DNA of 64,000 nt from Herbaspirillum sp. Sphag64 (GTDB lineage Bacteria > Pseudomonadota > Gammaproteobacteria > Burkholderiales > Burkholderiaceae_D). Shown here piece after piece: positions 47,835 through 56,995 of this stretch. The notes under the pieces are model-generated. The model worked only from the letters and a program-made list of their open reading frames with translations. It was not told where the DNA came from and searched no databases. The stretch lies in assembly GCF_014192645.1 (NCBI RefSeq), contig NZ_JACHYE010000015.1, positions 1 through 64,000 on the forward strand, given 5' to 3'. Every line of letters begins with the position of its first letter. Within the stretch, counting starts at the first letter, position 1. Both the position numbers and the translations under genes were made by a program.

Positions 47835-48947
47835 ATGACGATTCCCGATCTGATCCCGATTTCCCTGTTGACCGGTTTTCTGGGCAGTGGCAAAACCACT
47901 TTGCTCAATTATCTGGTGGGCCAGCCTGAACTCAAGGATACCCTGGTCATCATCAACGAATTTGGTGAGATCGGGCTTGATCATCTGCTGGTCGCGCACA
48001 GTCAGGAAGAGGTCGTGGTGGAAATGAGCAGCGGTTGTCTGTGCTGTACCATCCGTGGCGACCTCAAGAAGACGCTCAAGGACATTACCTGGCGCTTCGC
48101 CGAGGGCGGCCACCGCAAATTCAATCGCGTCATTATCGAAACCACCGGTTTGGCTTCGCCAATCCCGATTTTGCATACCTTGATGACCGATCCGTTCATT
48201 GCTGGCAAATACCGGCTCGACGGCGTCATCACCACCGTTGATGCGGTCAATGGCGCGGCCACGCTTGATCAGCATATCGAAGCGGTGCAGCAGGCGGCGG
48301 TTGCCGATCGGCTGTTGCTGACCAAGAGCGATCTGGCTGATGCTGCTGTGCTGGATGCGTTGCGGGACAGACTGCGACAGATCAATCCGGCCGCGCAGCA
48401 GCTTCTGTCACAACAGGGACAGGTTGCTCCGGCACAGTTGCTTGATGCCGGTTTGTTCAGAACCGGCGAAAAAAGTCTGGATGTCACACGCTGGCTGAAC
48501 GAAGAGTCTTACGCCGATGATGCTCACAAGCACGATCAGGCGCATGCGCACCACCATGGGCATGATCACCATCACGACCACCACGATGATCACCAGCACG
48601 ACGTAAACCGCCATGATGATCATATCCGCGCGTTCTGTTTCAGCTTTGATACACCGATCGAACCAGACCAGTTTGACGAGTGGTTGAGCCTGCTGGTGGG
48701 CTTCAAGGGCCAGAATATCCTGCGCATCAAGGGCATCATTAATCTCGCCGGGCAAGAGCAGCCGGTGGTCATTCACGGCGTACAACACATCTTCCACCCC
48801 ACCGTGACGCTACCGCAATGGCCGTCTGAAGATCACCGTACCCGTATCGTTTTCATCACCAAGGATGTCGAACGTGCCACCATTGAGCGCTCCTTCAAGG
48901 CCTTCATGCAGGCGCAAGCGATCGAACGCGAGCAAGCAGGCCGCTAA
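47835..48947 (+). CDS. COG0523 (CobW-like) GTPase, metal chaperone
   Basis: A 370-residue G3E-type GTPase. Walker A is GFLGSGKTT (14-22), the metal-binding CxCC is C68-C71 (SSGCLCCTIR), a base-recognition TKSD follows, and a histidine-rich loop lies at about 231-265 before the C-terminal CobW_C domain (about 270-355). Such proteins pass zinc or cobalt to client enzymes or store it. The neighbouring ribA encodes a zinc enzyme, so RibA is the natural candidate client. Zur control is typical in this family but I cannot see a clear Zur box. Confidence 0.92.
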   Translation: MTIPDLIPISLLTGFLGSGKTTLLNYLVGQPELKDTLVIINEFGEIGLDHLLVAHSQEEVVVEMSSGCLCCTIRGDLKKTLKDITWRFAEGGHRKFNRVIIETTGLASPIPILHTLMTDPFIAGKYRLDGVITTVDAVNGAATLDQHIEAVQQAAVADRLLLTKSDLADAAVLDALRDRLRQINPAAQQLLSQQGQVAPAQLLDAGLFRTGEKSLDVTRWLNEESYADDAHKHDQAHAHHHGHDHHHDHHDDHQHDVNRHDDHIRAFCFSFDTPIEPDQFDEWLSLLVGFKGQNILRIKGIINLAGQEQPVVIHGVQHIFHPTVTLPQWPSEDHRTRIVFITKDVERATIERSFKAFMQAQAIEREQAGR

Positions 48948-49110
48948 CGTCTGTTTTGGCGTGGTAAAAATGATGCAAAGCGATTCGGGAAAAGCGTCGC
49001 TAGGGAACTCTGTTGAGTCACTCCTTTGCGGTTCCGGCGGCCGCTATCCCTTGTGCAATGTTGCCGCACATCAAGCTGCGCAAAAATTGTGTTGGTAATT
49101 CGTCTATCCA

Positions 49111-52017
49111 ATGAATGTGGCGTTTATGATGGATGCCATTGGCTATGCGGAACACTCCCTGAGCATGATAAAAGCGATTAAACGCATCGGAGCATCTCTC
49201 TCGGCATCAGTGACGCTGTGCATTGGCTTTGGCTTGACGTTTTTATTGTTTCTCGGCACCAGCAAACTGGAAGACAACGCCTTCGACAGGGATTTCGAAC
49301 AACGCAGCGCCTCCCAAATCTATATCCTGCAACGCGGCATGGAAGAGGCGGTGCAAGTACTGACATCGATCAATCGCCTATTCCTGACGGTCGAAGCGCC
49401 AACGCGTGGGCAATTTCATACCTTCACGACCCCGTTACTGCAAAAATTCAGCTTCGTGAAGGCGTTCAGCTTTCAGCGCATCATCAGCCATGCCGAGCGG
49501 CCAGGCTACGAAGCCATGATGCAGAAACAGGTTCCCGGCTTCCAGATCAGTGTTCTGCAGCAGGGGCGCCTGATGCCTGCGGCGGAGCATGCACGTTATC
49601 TGGTGGTGGATTATCTGGAGCCGCTCCAGGGAAATCAGCCCGCACTCGGTCTGGATCTTTCCGGTAACAGCGAGATCATGGCGACGCTGGCGCGGGCGAT
49701 TGAACTGAACCAGCCGGTCTCCTCCGGCGGCGTGCGACTGGCACAGGCTTCGGCAAACGATCTTGGTGTGCTGGTGCTGATGCCGGTATATCGGTCTGGC
49801 ATGCCGCGAGACACCGTAGCGCAAAGGCGGGCGGCCGTTATTGGCGATACTGCCGAGGTATTTCATGTACGCACCTTGCTGGAACGTATTTTTAGTCAGG
49901 CCAGCGTCCCTGGGGCCAAGACTGACCGTATCAGCGTCTACGTTGGCGATAGTGCGCAGCCAGAAATGCTGGCCTACCGAAGTCCCGAATCCGTCACCAA
50001 ATCGATGGCCGGTCGTCTGGCACCGCTCTACCGTTCACCTGCAATATTTAACCGTACCTTTGTCATTGCCGGTCAACCCTGGCATGTAGAAATCAGCGCA
50101 GTGCGGCCGATTCTGTCCAATCACAGCAACTCCTTGCTGATCCTCATCGCAGGCAGCTTGCTGACCCTGCTTGCCACGGCTTACCTCAATACGTTGTTGA
50201 TGCGCTCGCGTCGCGTCCAGCGCACAGTGGATGAGCGAACCGCTGAGTTGCGTCTGACCAATGCACTGCTCAAGGCTGACATTCAAGCCCGTCAGCTGGC
50301 CGAACGCGCCTTGCAGTTGCGTCAACGCGCCATTGATGCCAGCGTCAACGCGATCATCATCATGCAGGCCAAAGGACCCGATTATCCGATCGAATACGTG
50401 AATCCGGCATTCGAGCGGATCACCGGCTACGCTGCGGCCGAAGCCAGCGGACAAAGTATCCGCCTGCTGGAAAGTGCGCAGCGCGAGACGTCCAGCTTTG
50501 ACGATATCTGGCGCATCATGGACCAGCGCACGGAGGGTAATGTACTGCTGCGCACCCAGACCAAGAACGGCGCACCGATGTGGAACGATTGCTTCATTGC
50601 GCCGGTCAAGGACGAGCTCGGTGAGACGACCCATTTTGTGGCCGTATTGCATGACATTACCGCGATGAAGCGCTATGAAGAGGAATTGGCGTTTCAGGCC
50701 AATTGCGATGTGCTGACCGGGTTGGTCAATCGCAACATGTTGCGCACCGCGCTGAATCAGGCCATGGCCTATGCTGAGCGTTATCAGCATGCCTTGTGGG
50801 TGGTGTTCATCGATCTTGATCGCTTCAAGTTCGTCAACGATACCCTCGGACATCGCGCCGGTGACTTACTACTCAAGGCGGTGGCCGACCGTTTGCGTCA
50901 TGTGGTACGTAGTGCCGATACGGTCGCCCGGCAGGGTAGTGATGAATTTGTGATCGTCATGTCAGAGTATCCCGGTGCCGATCTCGACACCCATATTCTG
51001 CACAACATACAGACCGCAGTTGCGGCGCCATTGACGGTTGACGGACATACCTTCTTTCCCACATGCAGTATGGGTGTGGCGACTTATCCGGGCGACAGCA
51101 AGGATGCCGAGACCTTGGTCAAATATGCCGATATTGCGATGTACCGCGCCAAACTGCACGGGCGCGACAACTTCCAGTTTTATACCCCTGCAATGAATGA
51201 ACAGGCACTGGAGCGGTTGCGTATCGAGGGTGATCTGCGACGAGCGCTGGAGCGCGAGGAGTTCATGTTGCACTACCAGCCCAAGCTTGATCTGCGCAGT
51301 GGCAAGGTGGTTGGCATGGAAGCCCTGATTCGCTGGCGGCATCCGCAAATGGGCATGGTGGCACCGGCACGTTTCATCGGTCTGGCAGAGGAGACCGGGC
51401 TGATCTTGCCGATCGGTGCCTGGGTGATTCGTACTGCCTGTGCGCAGACCAAAGCCTGGCATGACGCCGGCTGGGAGTCGCTGCGGGTGGCGGTGAATCT
51501 ATCGATACGCCAGTTTTTGCAGGCGGATCTGGTGTCATCGATTGCCACCGCATTGGTCGAAACCGGACTACCACCCCATTGCCTGGAGCTGGAACTGACA
51601 GAAACGCTGGTCATGACGGATGTCGAGCAGGCGATTGGTATCCTGCGGCAGTTCAAGGAGCTTGGTGTTCATATCTCGATTGATGATTTTGGGACGGGCT
51701 ATTCCAGTCTCTCCTATCTGAAACGTTTCCCCATCGATGCGCTCAAGATCGATCAGTCATTTGTGCGCGATATTTCGGTCGATGCCGATGATGCCGCCAT
51801 CACGGTATCGATCATTTCGCTGGCTCACAGCCTCAAGCTGCAAGTCATAGCCGAAGGCGTCGAAACGCAGGAGCAATTAAGCTTTTTGCGGCATCACGGG
51901 TGTGACGAAATCCAGGGCTATCTGTTCAGTCCACCGGTGTCGGCGGAGCAGTTTGTCCAGCTGTTGCAGGAGACGATTTCTACTCCCGCAGAGGGCCTGA
52001 CTATCAGTGCCCGCTGA
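49111..52017 (+). CDS. Membrane PAS-GGDEF-EAL protein with degenerate GGDEF (cyclic-di-GMP phosphodiesterase)
   Basis: A 968-residue membrane protein: a first helix at about 28-50, a CHASE-like extracytoplasmic sensor (about 70-320), a second helix (about 345-365), PAS (about 405-520), GGDEF (about 525-690) and EAL (about 700-955). The GGDEF motif is altered to GSDEF (609-613), while an RxxD inhibitory site (RSAD) precedes it. EAL catalytic signs look intact: E737 in EALIRWRHP, ELTETLVM, DDFGTGYSSLSYLKRFPIDALKID. So it is probably a phosphodiesterase whose GGDEF half only senses GTP or cyclic di-GMP. The start is unclear; ATG at 49165 (MIKAIKRI) is an alternative. Confidence 0.92.
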   Translation: MNVAFMMDAIGYAEHSLSMIKAIKRIGASLSASVTLCIGFGLTFLLFLGTSKLEDNAFDRDFEQRSASQIYILQRGMEEAVQVLTSINRLFLTVEAPTRGQFHTFTTPLLQKFSFVKAFSFQRIISHAERPGYEAMMQKQVPGFQISVLQQGRLMPAAEHARYLVVDYLEPLQGNQPALGLDLSGNSEIMATLARAIELNQPVSSGGVRLAQASANDLGVLVLMPVYRSGMPRDTVAQRRAAVIGDTAEVFHVRTLLERIFSQASVPGAKTDRISVYVGDSAQPEMLAYRSPESVTKSMAGRLAPLYRSPAIFNRTFVIAGQPWHVEISAVRPILSNHSNSLLILIAGSLLTLLATAYLNTLLMRSRRVQRTVDERTAELRLTNALLKADIQARQLAERALQLRQRAIDASVNAIIIMQAKGPDYPIEYVNPAFERITGYAAAEASGQSIRLLESAQRETSSFDDIWRIMDQRTEGNVLLRTQTKNGAPMWNDCFIAPVKDELGETTHFVAVLHDITAMKRYEEELAFQANCDVLTGLVNRNMLRTALNQAMAYAERYQHALWVVFIDLDRFKFVNDTLGHRAGDLLLKAVADRLRHVVRSADTVARQGSDEFVIVMSEYPGADLDTHILHNIQTAVAAPLTVDGHTFFPTCSMGVATYPGDSKDAETLVKYADIAMYRAKLHGRDNFQFYTPAMNEQALERLRIEGDLRRALEREEFMLHYQPKLDLRSGKVVGMEALIRWRHPQMGMVAPARFIGLAEETGLILPIGAWVIRTACAQTKAWHDAGWESLRVAVNLSIRQFLQADLVSSIATALVETGLPPHCLELELTETLVMTDVEQAIGILRQFKELGVHISIDDFGTGYSSLSYLKRFPIDALKIDQSFVRDISVDADDAAITVSIISLAHSLKLQVIAEGVETQEQLSFLRHHGCDEIQGYLFSPPVSAEQFVQLLQETISTPAEGLTISAR

Positions 52018-52026
52018 GTTTATTGC

Positions 52027-53844
52027 ATGCTGAATCCGTTTTCTGGTCGTGATGATGTGGAAATCTGTACAGCAGTACAGTCACATTGGCGTCATCACGC
52101 GCTTTACACCGTACTGCAATATGGTGCCGATGATGGCAGCATGCTGTTGCAGCTGTGGACGCGCTGGCAGCAACAGCGCGACGCTGGTGAGCCAGTGCCG
52201 CAGCGACTGCATTACATCCTGCTGCCGGGGCCCACCGAGCAGGATCCGCCGCTGGCAGCACCACGCGCTACAGGTATTGAGGATCCACTGGGGCTGGTGG
52301 CGCAATGGCTACCGGTCTGGCCAGCGGCTACACCAGGTTATCACCGTCTGTTGCTGGCGCAGGACCGTATCGCGCTGACGCTCATTGTTGGTGAACAAGC
52401 ACAGGCATTAACGCAGCTCGAAGCGCGCGCCGATTGCGTGTTGCTGCAGGCTGCGCAAGGATGGCAAGCGCCGCAGATCAAGCGCTTATGCCAACTGGTC
52501 CGGACCGATACCTTGCTGTTTTTACCGACGCCTGCCACTGCACTGGCTGGCCCCTTGCAGCAGGCCGGTTTTGCGCCTGTTGCCGGTAACACAGCGGGTC
52601 TTGCCATGCGCTATGCGCCGCGCTGGCGTGTTACTCCTGCTGTACCGACAGTGCTACCTGTATCGCGTGAGGCCATCGTCATCGGTGCCGGTCTGGCAGG
52701 TACGACCCTATGCCAGCGACTGGTCGCACGTAGCTGGCGGGTAACATTGATTGAACGGCATGGCGCACCCGCGCAAGAGGCATCGGGCAATCTGGCCGGG
52801 GTCTACATGCCGTCCATTTCGCGCGATGACAATCCGACCGCCAGACTGACGCGGGCCGCATTTCTGTTTGCCCGGCAACTGTGGATGCAGCTCGACATCT
52901 TTGCGCCCGAGCGGCAGATCGGCAAGGCCTGTGGCGTCTTGCAGCTGGCGCGCGGTCCGCAGCAGGCCGAGGCCTTCGCCGATGCTGCCCGCTTCTGGCG
53001 TTATCCACCCGCGTTTGCGCAATGGTGGTCGGAGTCTGAAGTCAGCGATCGTTTGCAGATGGCTGCAGGAAGTGGCTGGTGGTTTCCGCAAGCTGGCTGG
53101 GTGCGACCAGCGCGGTTGTGTGAAGCCATGCTGGAAGCTTGTGGCGATGCGGTACAACGTCGGTTTCACCAACATGCGGTGCACTTGCGCAGGGTTGCAC
53201 AGCAATGGCAGGTGGTCGACGCCCATGGTGCGGTGCTGGCGCAGGCGCCAGTCGTCGTGCTCGCCAATAGCGCGGCAGCCTTGCAATTTGAGCAGGCTGC
53301 CGGATTGCCGTTGCAGCAGATTCGGGGGCAAGTCAGTCATGTACCGGCAGAGCAATTACCCGTCCTGCCGATGGCACTGTGTGGCGACGGTTATCTGACT
53401 GGTGCCGTTGATGGTCTGGTCAGCATGGGTGCCAGCTATGACCTTGGCGATGAGGATACTTCGCTGCGACTGGACAGCCATCTGGGCAATCTCGGCAAGT
53501 TACGTCAGATGTTGCCGCAATGGCAGAAGCAGCCCGATCTGGCCAGCTGGCAGGGGCGTGTGGGATTTCGTTGTGTATCGACAGATCGTCTGCCGCTGGT
53601 GGGCGCGCTGCCCGACATGGCAGTGCTGGCTGTTACTGGTGAAGTTCAGTTACGCGACGTGCCGCGTCATCCGTCGTTACATGCGGTGCTGGGTTTTGCT
53701 TCACGCGGCCTGATCTGGTCACCGCTGGCCGCAGAAATTGTGGCTAGCCAGCTCACCGGCGAGCCACTGCCCTTAGGCAGGGATGCGCTAGCGTTGCTGG
53801 ATCCGGCACGCTTTGCGCTCAAAGCACACCGGCGCGCTGGTTGA
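52027..53844 (+). CDS. mnmC: MnmC-like tRNA modification protein: intact FAD oxidoreductase, degenerate methyltransferase half
   Basis: A 605-residue protein whose C-terminal half (about 218-590) is the FAD-dependent MnmC(o) oxidoreductase that turns cmnm5s2U34 into nm5s2U34 in tRNA: the dinucleotide motif AIVIGAGLAGTTLCQRL, NLAGVYMPSISRDDNP, and GFRCVSTDRLPLVGALPD. The N-terminal half still resembles DUF752, the MnmC(m) methyltransferase (QRLHYILL, GYHRLLLAQDRIALTLIVGE). But the S-adenosylmethionine loop, usually GFGxGLNF, reads YGADDGSMLL, and the usual FLDGFAPAKNP is gone. So the methyl-transfer step may be lost. It follows the GGDEF/EAL gene by nine bases. Confidence 0.85.
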   Translation: MLNPFSGRDDVEICTAVQSHWRHHALYTVLQYGADDGSMLLQLWTRWQQQRDAGEPVPQRLHYILLPGPTEQDPPLAAPRATGIEDPLGLVAQWLPVWPAATPGYHRLLLAQDRIALTLIVGEQAQALTQLEARADCVLLQAAQGWQAPQIKRLCQLVRTDTLLFLPTPATALAGPLQQAGFAPVAGNTAGLAMRYAPRWRVTPAVPTVLPVSREAIVIGAGLAGTTLCQRLVARSWRVTLIERHGAPAQEASGNLAGVYMPSISRDDNPTARLTRAAFLFARQLWMQLDIFAPERQIGKACGVLQLARGPQQAEAFADAARFWRYPPAFAQWWSESEVSDRLQMAAGSGWWFPQAGWVRPARLCEAMLEACGDAVQRRFHQHAVHLRRVAQQWQVVDAHGAVLAQAPVVVLANSAAALQFEQAAGLPLQQIRGQVSHVPAEQLPVLPMALCGDGYLTGAVDGLVSMGASYDLGDEDTSLRLDSHLGNLGKLRQMLPQWQKQPDLASWQGRVGFRCVSTDRLPLVGALPDMAVLAVTGEVQLRDVPRHPSLHAVLGFASRGLIWSPLAAEIVASQLTGEPLPLGRDALALLDPARFALKAHRRAG

Positions 53845-53877
53845 GGTTGCCATCCCGACAACCTCTGACCGACCTGA

Positions 53878-54189
53878 TTAGCGCTGCCAACCGCCGTGAT
53901 CAAATTCCCAGCCACGAGGGCCTTGATGCCAGCCGGGTGGCGCATAGCGATAGCCGCGATGCATGCGTTCCCAATGGCCTGCGACCCAGACATGACGATA
54001 ACCGTCCCAGGCCCAGTACCCCGGTGCCCAGACATAGCCATGATGTGGCGGTGGTAATGCTTCATAGCGGGGTGGTGGCGGTGGTGCGGGCGCAATGATG
54101 ATCTGCGCTTGCGCCGCGTTCGCCAGCATGAGCGCTGAAACGGCACTGGTACTGAGCAAGAGCGAAAGAAGCAATTTTTTGTAGAACAT
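53878..54189 (-). CDS. YXWGXW-repeat-like secreted protein
   Basis: A 103-residue exported protein. A Sec signal peptide (MFYKKLLLSLLLSTSAVSAL, cleavage after NAAQA) is followed by a proline/tyrosine-rich stretch and aromatic repeats, YVWAPGYWAWDGYRHVWVAG, related to the YXWGXW repeats of small envelope proteins. GGGAG lies before the ATG at 54189. The function of this group is unknown; the surface-rich, low-complexity make-up suggests the periplasm or outer surface. It is convergent to mnmC, with a weak hairpin (GAGGTTG/CAACCTC, 53843-53865) between them. Confidence 0.8.
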   Translation of the reverse strand: MFYKKLLLSLLLSTSAVSALMLANAAQAQIIIAPAPPPPPRYEALPPPHHGYVWAPGYWAWDGYRHVWVAGHWERMHRGYRYAPPGWHQGPRGWEFDHGGWQR

Positions 54190-54499
54190 GATGCACTCCC
54201 TGAGTATTGATAATAGTAGCCGCGCTACATGGGGATGACTGTAGAACAGAGCAGAAAGGGGAGATGTAATTTTATGTATCGCCGACGGGTTTTTTTGCGC
54301 TGCTGAAACACTAAGAAACAAACTCGCAACCAGTGATCCGCCGGACAAACACAACAAGCCCCTTGCAGCCTGTCGGGCGCCTGAAGAGGGCCGGGGTAGA
54401 GTAAAATATCGCCTTTTGAACAGGCGTCCGGCGGGCATGGCAATGGGTTTTCCCGACCATCGACCTATCGATGCGCCTGACGTTACACCGGAACTGCAC
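54190..54499. promoter_or_regulatory. Divergent promoter region between the YXWGXW gene and the FAD dehydrogenase gene
   Basis: A 310-base gap with promoters for both neighbours. A TAAAAT at 54402-54407 is a fair -10 for the rightward gene, but I see no good -35 at proper spacing. No other ORF or repeat stands out. Confidence 0.35.
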
Positions 54500-56122
54500 A
54501 TGCTGCGAATTGCTGAAATACAACTCCCTCTCGACCATCCTGAAGCCGATCTGCGCGCGGCCATTCTCGCGCGCCTGGGTATTCCGGATGACCAACTGCT
54601 GAGCGTGAGCCTGTTCCGTCGCAGCTACGATGCGCGCAAGAAGTCAGCCATCCTGCTCAATTACTCGGTGGATGTCGAGGTCGCCGACGAAGCTGCCGTG
54701 TTGCAACGGCAGCCAGCACAAGGCAAGGCGGTCAGCAAGACTGCCATTGTTCCTACACCAGACACCAACTACCATTTCGTTGCCCGGGCACCAGCTGGTT
54801 TGCGCCAACGCCCGGTGGTCATCGGCACCGGCCCATGCGGTATTTTTGCGGGGTTGATTCTGGCCGAAATGGGTTTCAACCCGATCATTCTGGAACGCGG
54901 CAAGACGGTACGCGAGCGGACCAAGGATACCTGGGGCCTGTGGCGTCAACGCCAGCTCAAGCCGGAATCCAATGTGCAATATGGCGAGGGTGGCGCTGGT
55001 ACGTTTTCCGACGGCAAGCTCTACAGCCAGGTCAAGGATCCTAAGCACTACGGCCGCAAGGTACTTACGGAATTCGTCGCCGCTGACGCACCGCCGGAAA
55101 TCATGTACGTCAGCAAGCCGCACATCGGTACCTTCCGTCTGGTCAAGATGGTGCAACTGATGCGGGAAAAAATCGTCAGCCTCGGTGGCGAGTTTCGCTT
55201 TGAACAAAAGGTCAGCGATGTCGTCATCCAGGATGGCCAGATGCGCGGTGTAGTGCTGGAAAGTGGCGAGCATATCGAGGCCGATCATGTGGTGCTGGCA
55301 ATTGGTCACAGCGCGCGCGATACCTTCCAGATGCTCTACGACCGGGGCGTCTACATGGAAGCCAAGCCGTTTTCGGTGGGCTTCCGGGCCGAGCATCCAC
55401 AATCCCTGATCGATCGATGCCGTTTCGGTCCGAATGCCGGCAATCCTATCCTTGGCGCGGCCGACTACAAGCTGGTGCATCACTGTTCCAATGGACGTGC
55501 GGTCTACAGCTTCTGCATGTGTCCGGGCGGCACCGTCGTCGCCGCCACCTCCGAGCCGGAGCGTGTGGTCACCAATGGTATGAGCCAGTATTCGCGCAAT
55601 GAGCGCAATGCCAATAGCGGCATCGTGGTTGGTATTTCGCCGGCGGATTATCCGGGTCATCCGCTGGCCGGGATTGAATTCCAGCGGCACTGGGAGTCAC
55701 GCGCCTATGAGCTCGGTGGCCGCACTTATGATGCTCCTGGGCAACTGGTTGGCGATTTTCTGGCGAAGCGGCCATCGAGGGAACTCGGCAGTGTGATTCC
55801 GTCTTACAAGCCGGGTGTCTTGCTGGGTGACCTGAGTACGTCATTGCCTGATTATGCGATCGACGCCATTCGCGAAGCCTTGCCGGAGTTTGATAAACAG
55901 ATTCGCGGTTACGCGATGAATGATGCGGTATTGACCGGTGTGGAGACGCGCACCTCTTCGCCAGTGCGTATCCGACGCGATGACAAGACCTTGCAAAGCC
56001 TCAATACCAAAGGTTTGTTCCCGGCCGGTGAGGGTGCTGGTTATGCCGGCGGGATCATGTCGGCCGCAATCGACGGGATCAAGGTGGCCGAGGCGGTGGC
56101 GCTGTCGATTACTGGGGGCTGA
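54500..56122 (+). CDS. FAD-dependent dehydrogenase (COG2509 type)
   Basis: A 540-residue flavoprotein of the uncharacterised COG2509 family. After an N-terminal domain (about 1-95, RLGIPDDQLLSVSLFRRSYD) comes the FAD dinucleotide fold (PVVIGTGPCGIFAGLILAEM), then NVQYGEGGAGTFSDGKLYSQ and FCMCPGGTVVAA, and the FAD C-terminal block GLFPAGEGAGYAGGIMSAAI. The substrate is unknown. The start is uncertain: ATG at 54500 (MLRIAEIQLP) fits homologues I recall, while ATGs at 54437 and 54443 or TTG at 54416 lengthen it. It converges on the phasin gene. Confidence 0.88.
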   Translation: MLRIAEIQLPLDHPEADLRAAILARLGIPDDQLLSVSLFRRSYDARKKSAILLNYSVDVEVADEAAVLQRQPAQGKAVSKTAIVPTPDTNYHFVARAPAGLRQRPVVIGTGPCGIFAGLILAEMGFNPIILERGKTVRERTKDTWGLWRQRQLKPESNVQYGEGGAGTFSDGKLYSQVKDPKHYGRKVLTEFVAADAPPEIMYVSKPHIGTFRLVKMVQLMREKIVSLGGEFRFEQKVSDVVIQDGQMRGVVLESGEHIEADHVVLAIGHSARDTFQMLYDRGVYMEAKPFSVGFRAEHPQSLIDRCRFGPNAGNPILGAADYKLVHHCSNGRAVYSFCMCPGGTVVAATSEPERVVTNGMSQYSRNERNANSGIVVGISPADYPGHPLAGIEFQRHWESRAYELGGRTYDAPGQLVGDFLAKRPSRELGSVIPSYKPGVLLGDLSTSLPDYAIDAIREALPEFDKQIRGYAMNDAVLTGVETRTSSPVRIRRDDKTLQSLNTKGLFPAGEGAGYAGGIMSAAIDGIKVAEAVALSITGG

Positions 56123-56176
56123 GGCGTCGCTACTCGACTTTGGTCGTATTTCCGCATTATGTCGTTGGCACCAATG

Positions 56177-56206
56177 CAAAACGGGCCGCAGTTGCGGCCC
56201 GTTTTG
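56177..56206. terminator. Bidirectional terminator between the FAD dehydrogenase and phasin genes
   Basis: Perfectly complementary 14-base arms (CAAAACGGGCCGCA) around two bases, with T-runs on each strand at the outer ends of the stem. It serves both convergent genes. Confidence 0.88.
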
Positions 56207-56223
56207 TTTGAGATCAGTACTGC

Positions 56224-56787
56224 TTACTTCTTTGCACGGCTAGTGGTCTTTTCAGCAGCCTGAGTGAATTGCTTGGCAGCATTACTGAGGTGACCTTCCA
56301 GTGTTTCTACGGCTTGCTTGGTGTTCTTGGTCAGTTGCTCGTAGCCAGCGTTGGCATTGCCAATTGCCGACTTCAGCAGTGCCACAGCCTGTTCCGAACC
56401 AGCTGGTGCATTCTTGGCGATTTCATCAACCAGTGCGCTAACCTTGCGGCTGGTGTCAGCAACTTGTGCTTCAGCAGCCTTGGTCAGTTCAGCTTGTGTA
56501 GCAGACAGGATTGATGCCAGGTGACGACCGTAGGCAGCAGCCTTTTCAGCGGTTGGCTGAGCGTGGGCAGTGGCCAGTGCGATCAGTTCCTGCGGATCCT
56601 TGACGGCGGAAAATTGTTGAGCAGCAGCAGCAGACTCTTCCAGCGAAGCTTTGACGGCGTTCAGGTTCAGTTCAACCAGCTTTTCCACGCCTTCGAAGGT
56701 CTTGGTGGTCAGTGTGTTGATCAGGTCCAGTTGTGCCTGGAAATGGGTTTTGGTTGCTGCGGAAAATTGATCTTGGTACGAAAACAT
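56224..56787 (-). CDS. Phasin family protein (PHA granule-associated)
   Basis: A 187-residue helical protein of the phasin family, which coats polyhydroxyalkanoate granules. The N-terminus MFSYQDQFSAATKTHFQAQL and the alanine/lysine-rich heptads (ASLEESAAAAQQFSAVKDPQ, then LATAHAQPTAEKAAAYGRH) are typical. The C-terminus is basic (TTSRAKK). A strong AAAGGAGAA ribosome site precedes the ATG. It implies that the organism stores PHA. The patatin gene upstream on the same strand may be linked in lipid or polymer turnover. Confidence 0.93.
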   Translation of the reverse strand: MFSYQDQFSAATKTHFQAQLDLINTLTTKTFEGVEKLVELNLNAVKASLEESAAAAQQFSAVKDPQELIALATAHAQPTAEKAAAYGRHLASILSATQAELTKAAEAQVADTSRKVSALVDEIAKNAPAGSEQAVALLKSAIGNANAGYEQLTKNTKQAVETLEGHLSNAAKQFTQAAEKTTSRAKK

Positions 56788-56995
56788 GACTTCTCCTTTG
56801 GTTCGACGACTATTAGGCGACTGGCGGCTTCCGTCTCAAGATGTTATTGTGCGCCGCAACAAGACCGATTTTACGCACTTCTTTGGTGAGGTCAAGTGGT
56901 TTTTGTGCAACGCACCAAAATGATATCGATCGCCCGGCAAGTCTCACGATATGGATATGACTCGTCCCATTTCCCTTGGGAAATGACGTCTTGCC

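Noticed and set aside
48524-48630. Tandem-repeat-like CAC/GAT-rich DNA
   Set aside because: It encodes the histidine-rich loop of the COG0523 GTPase, which is a normal feature of that family.
54644-55690. A 348-codon frame antisense to the FAD dehydrogenase
   Set aside because: The plus strand carries the FAD-binding motifs and family blocks.
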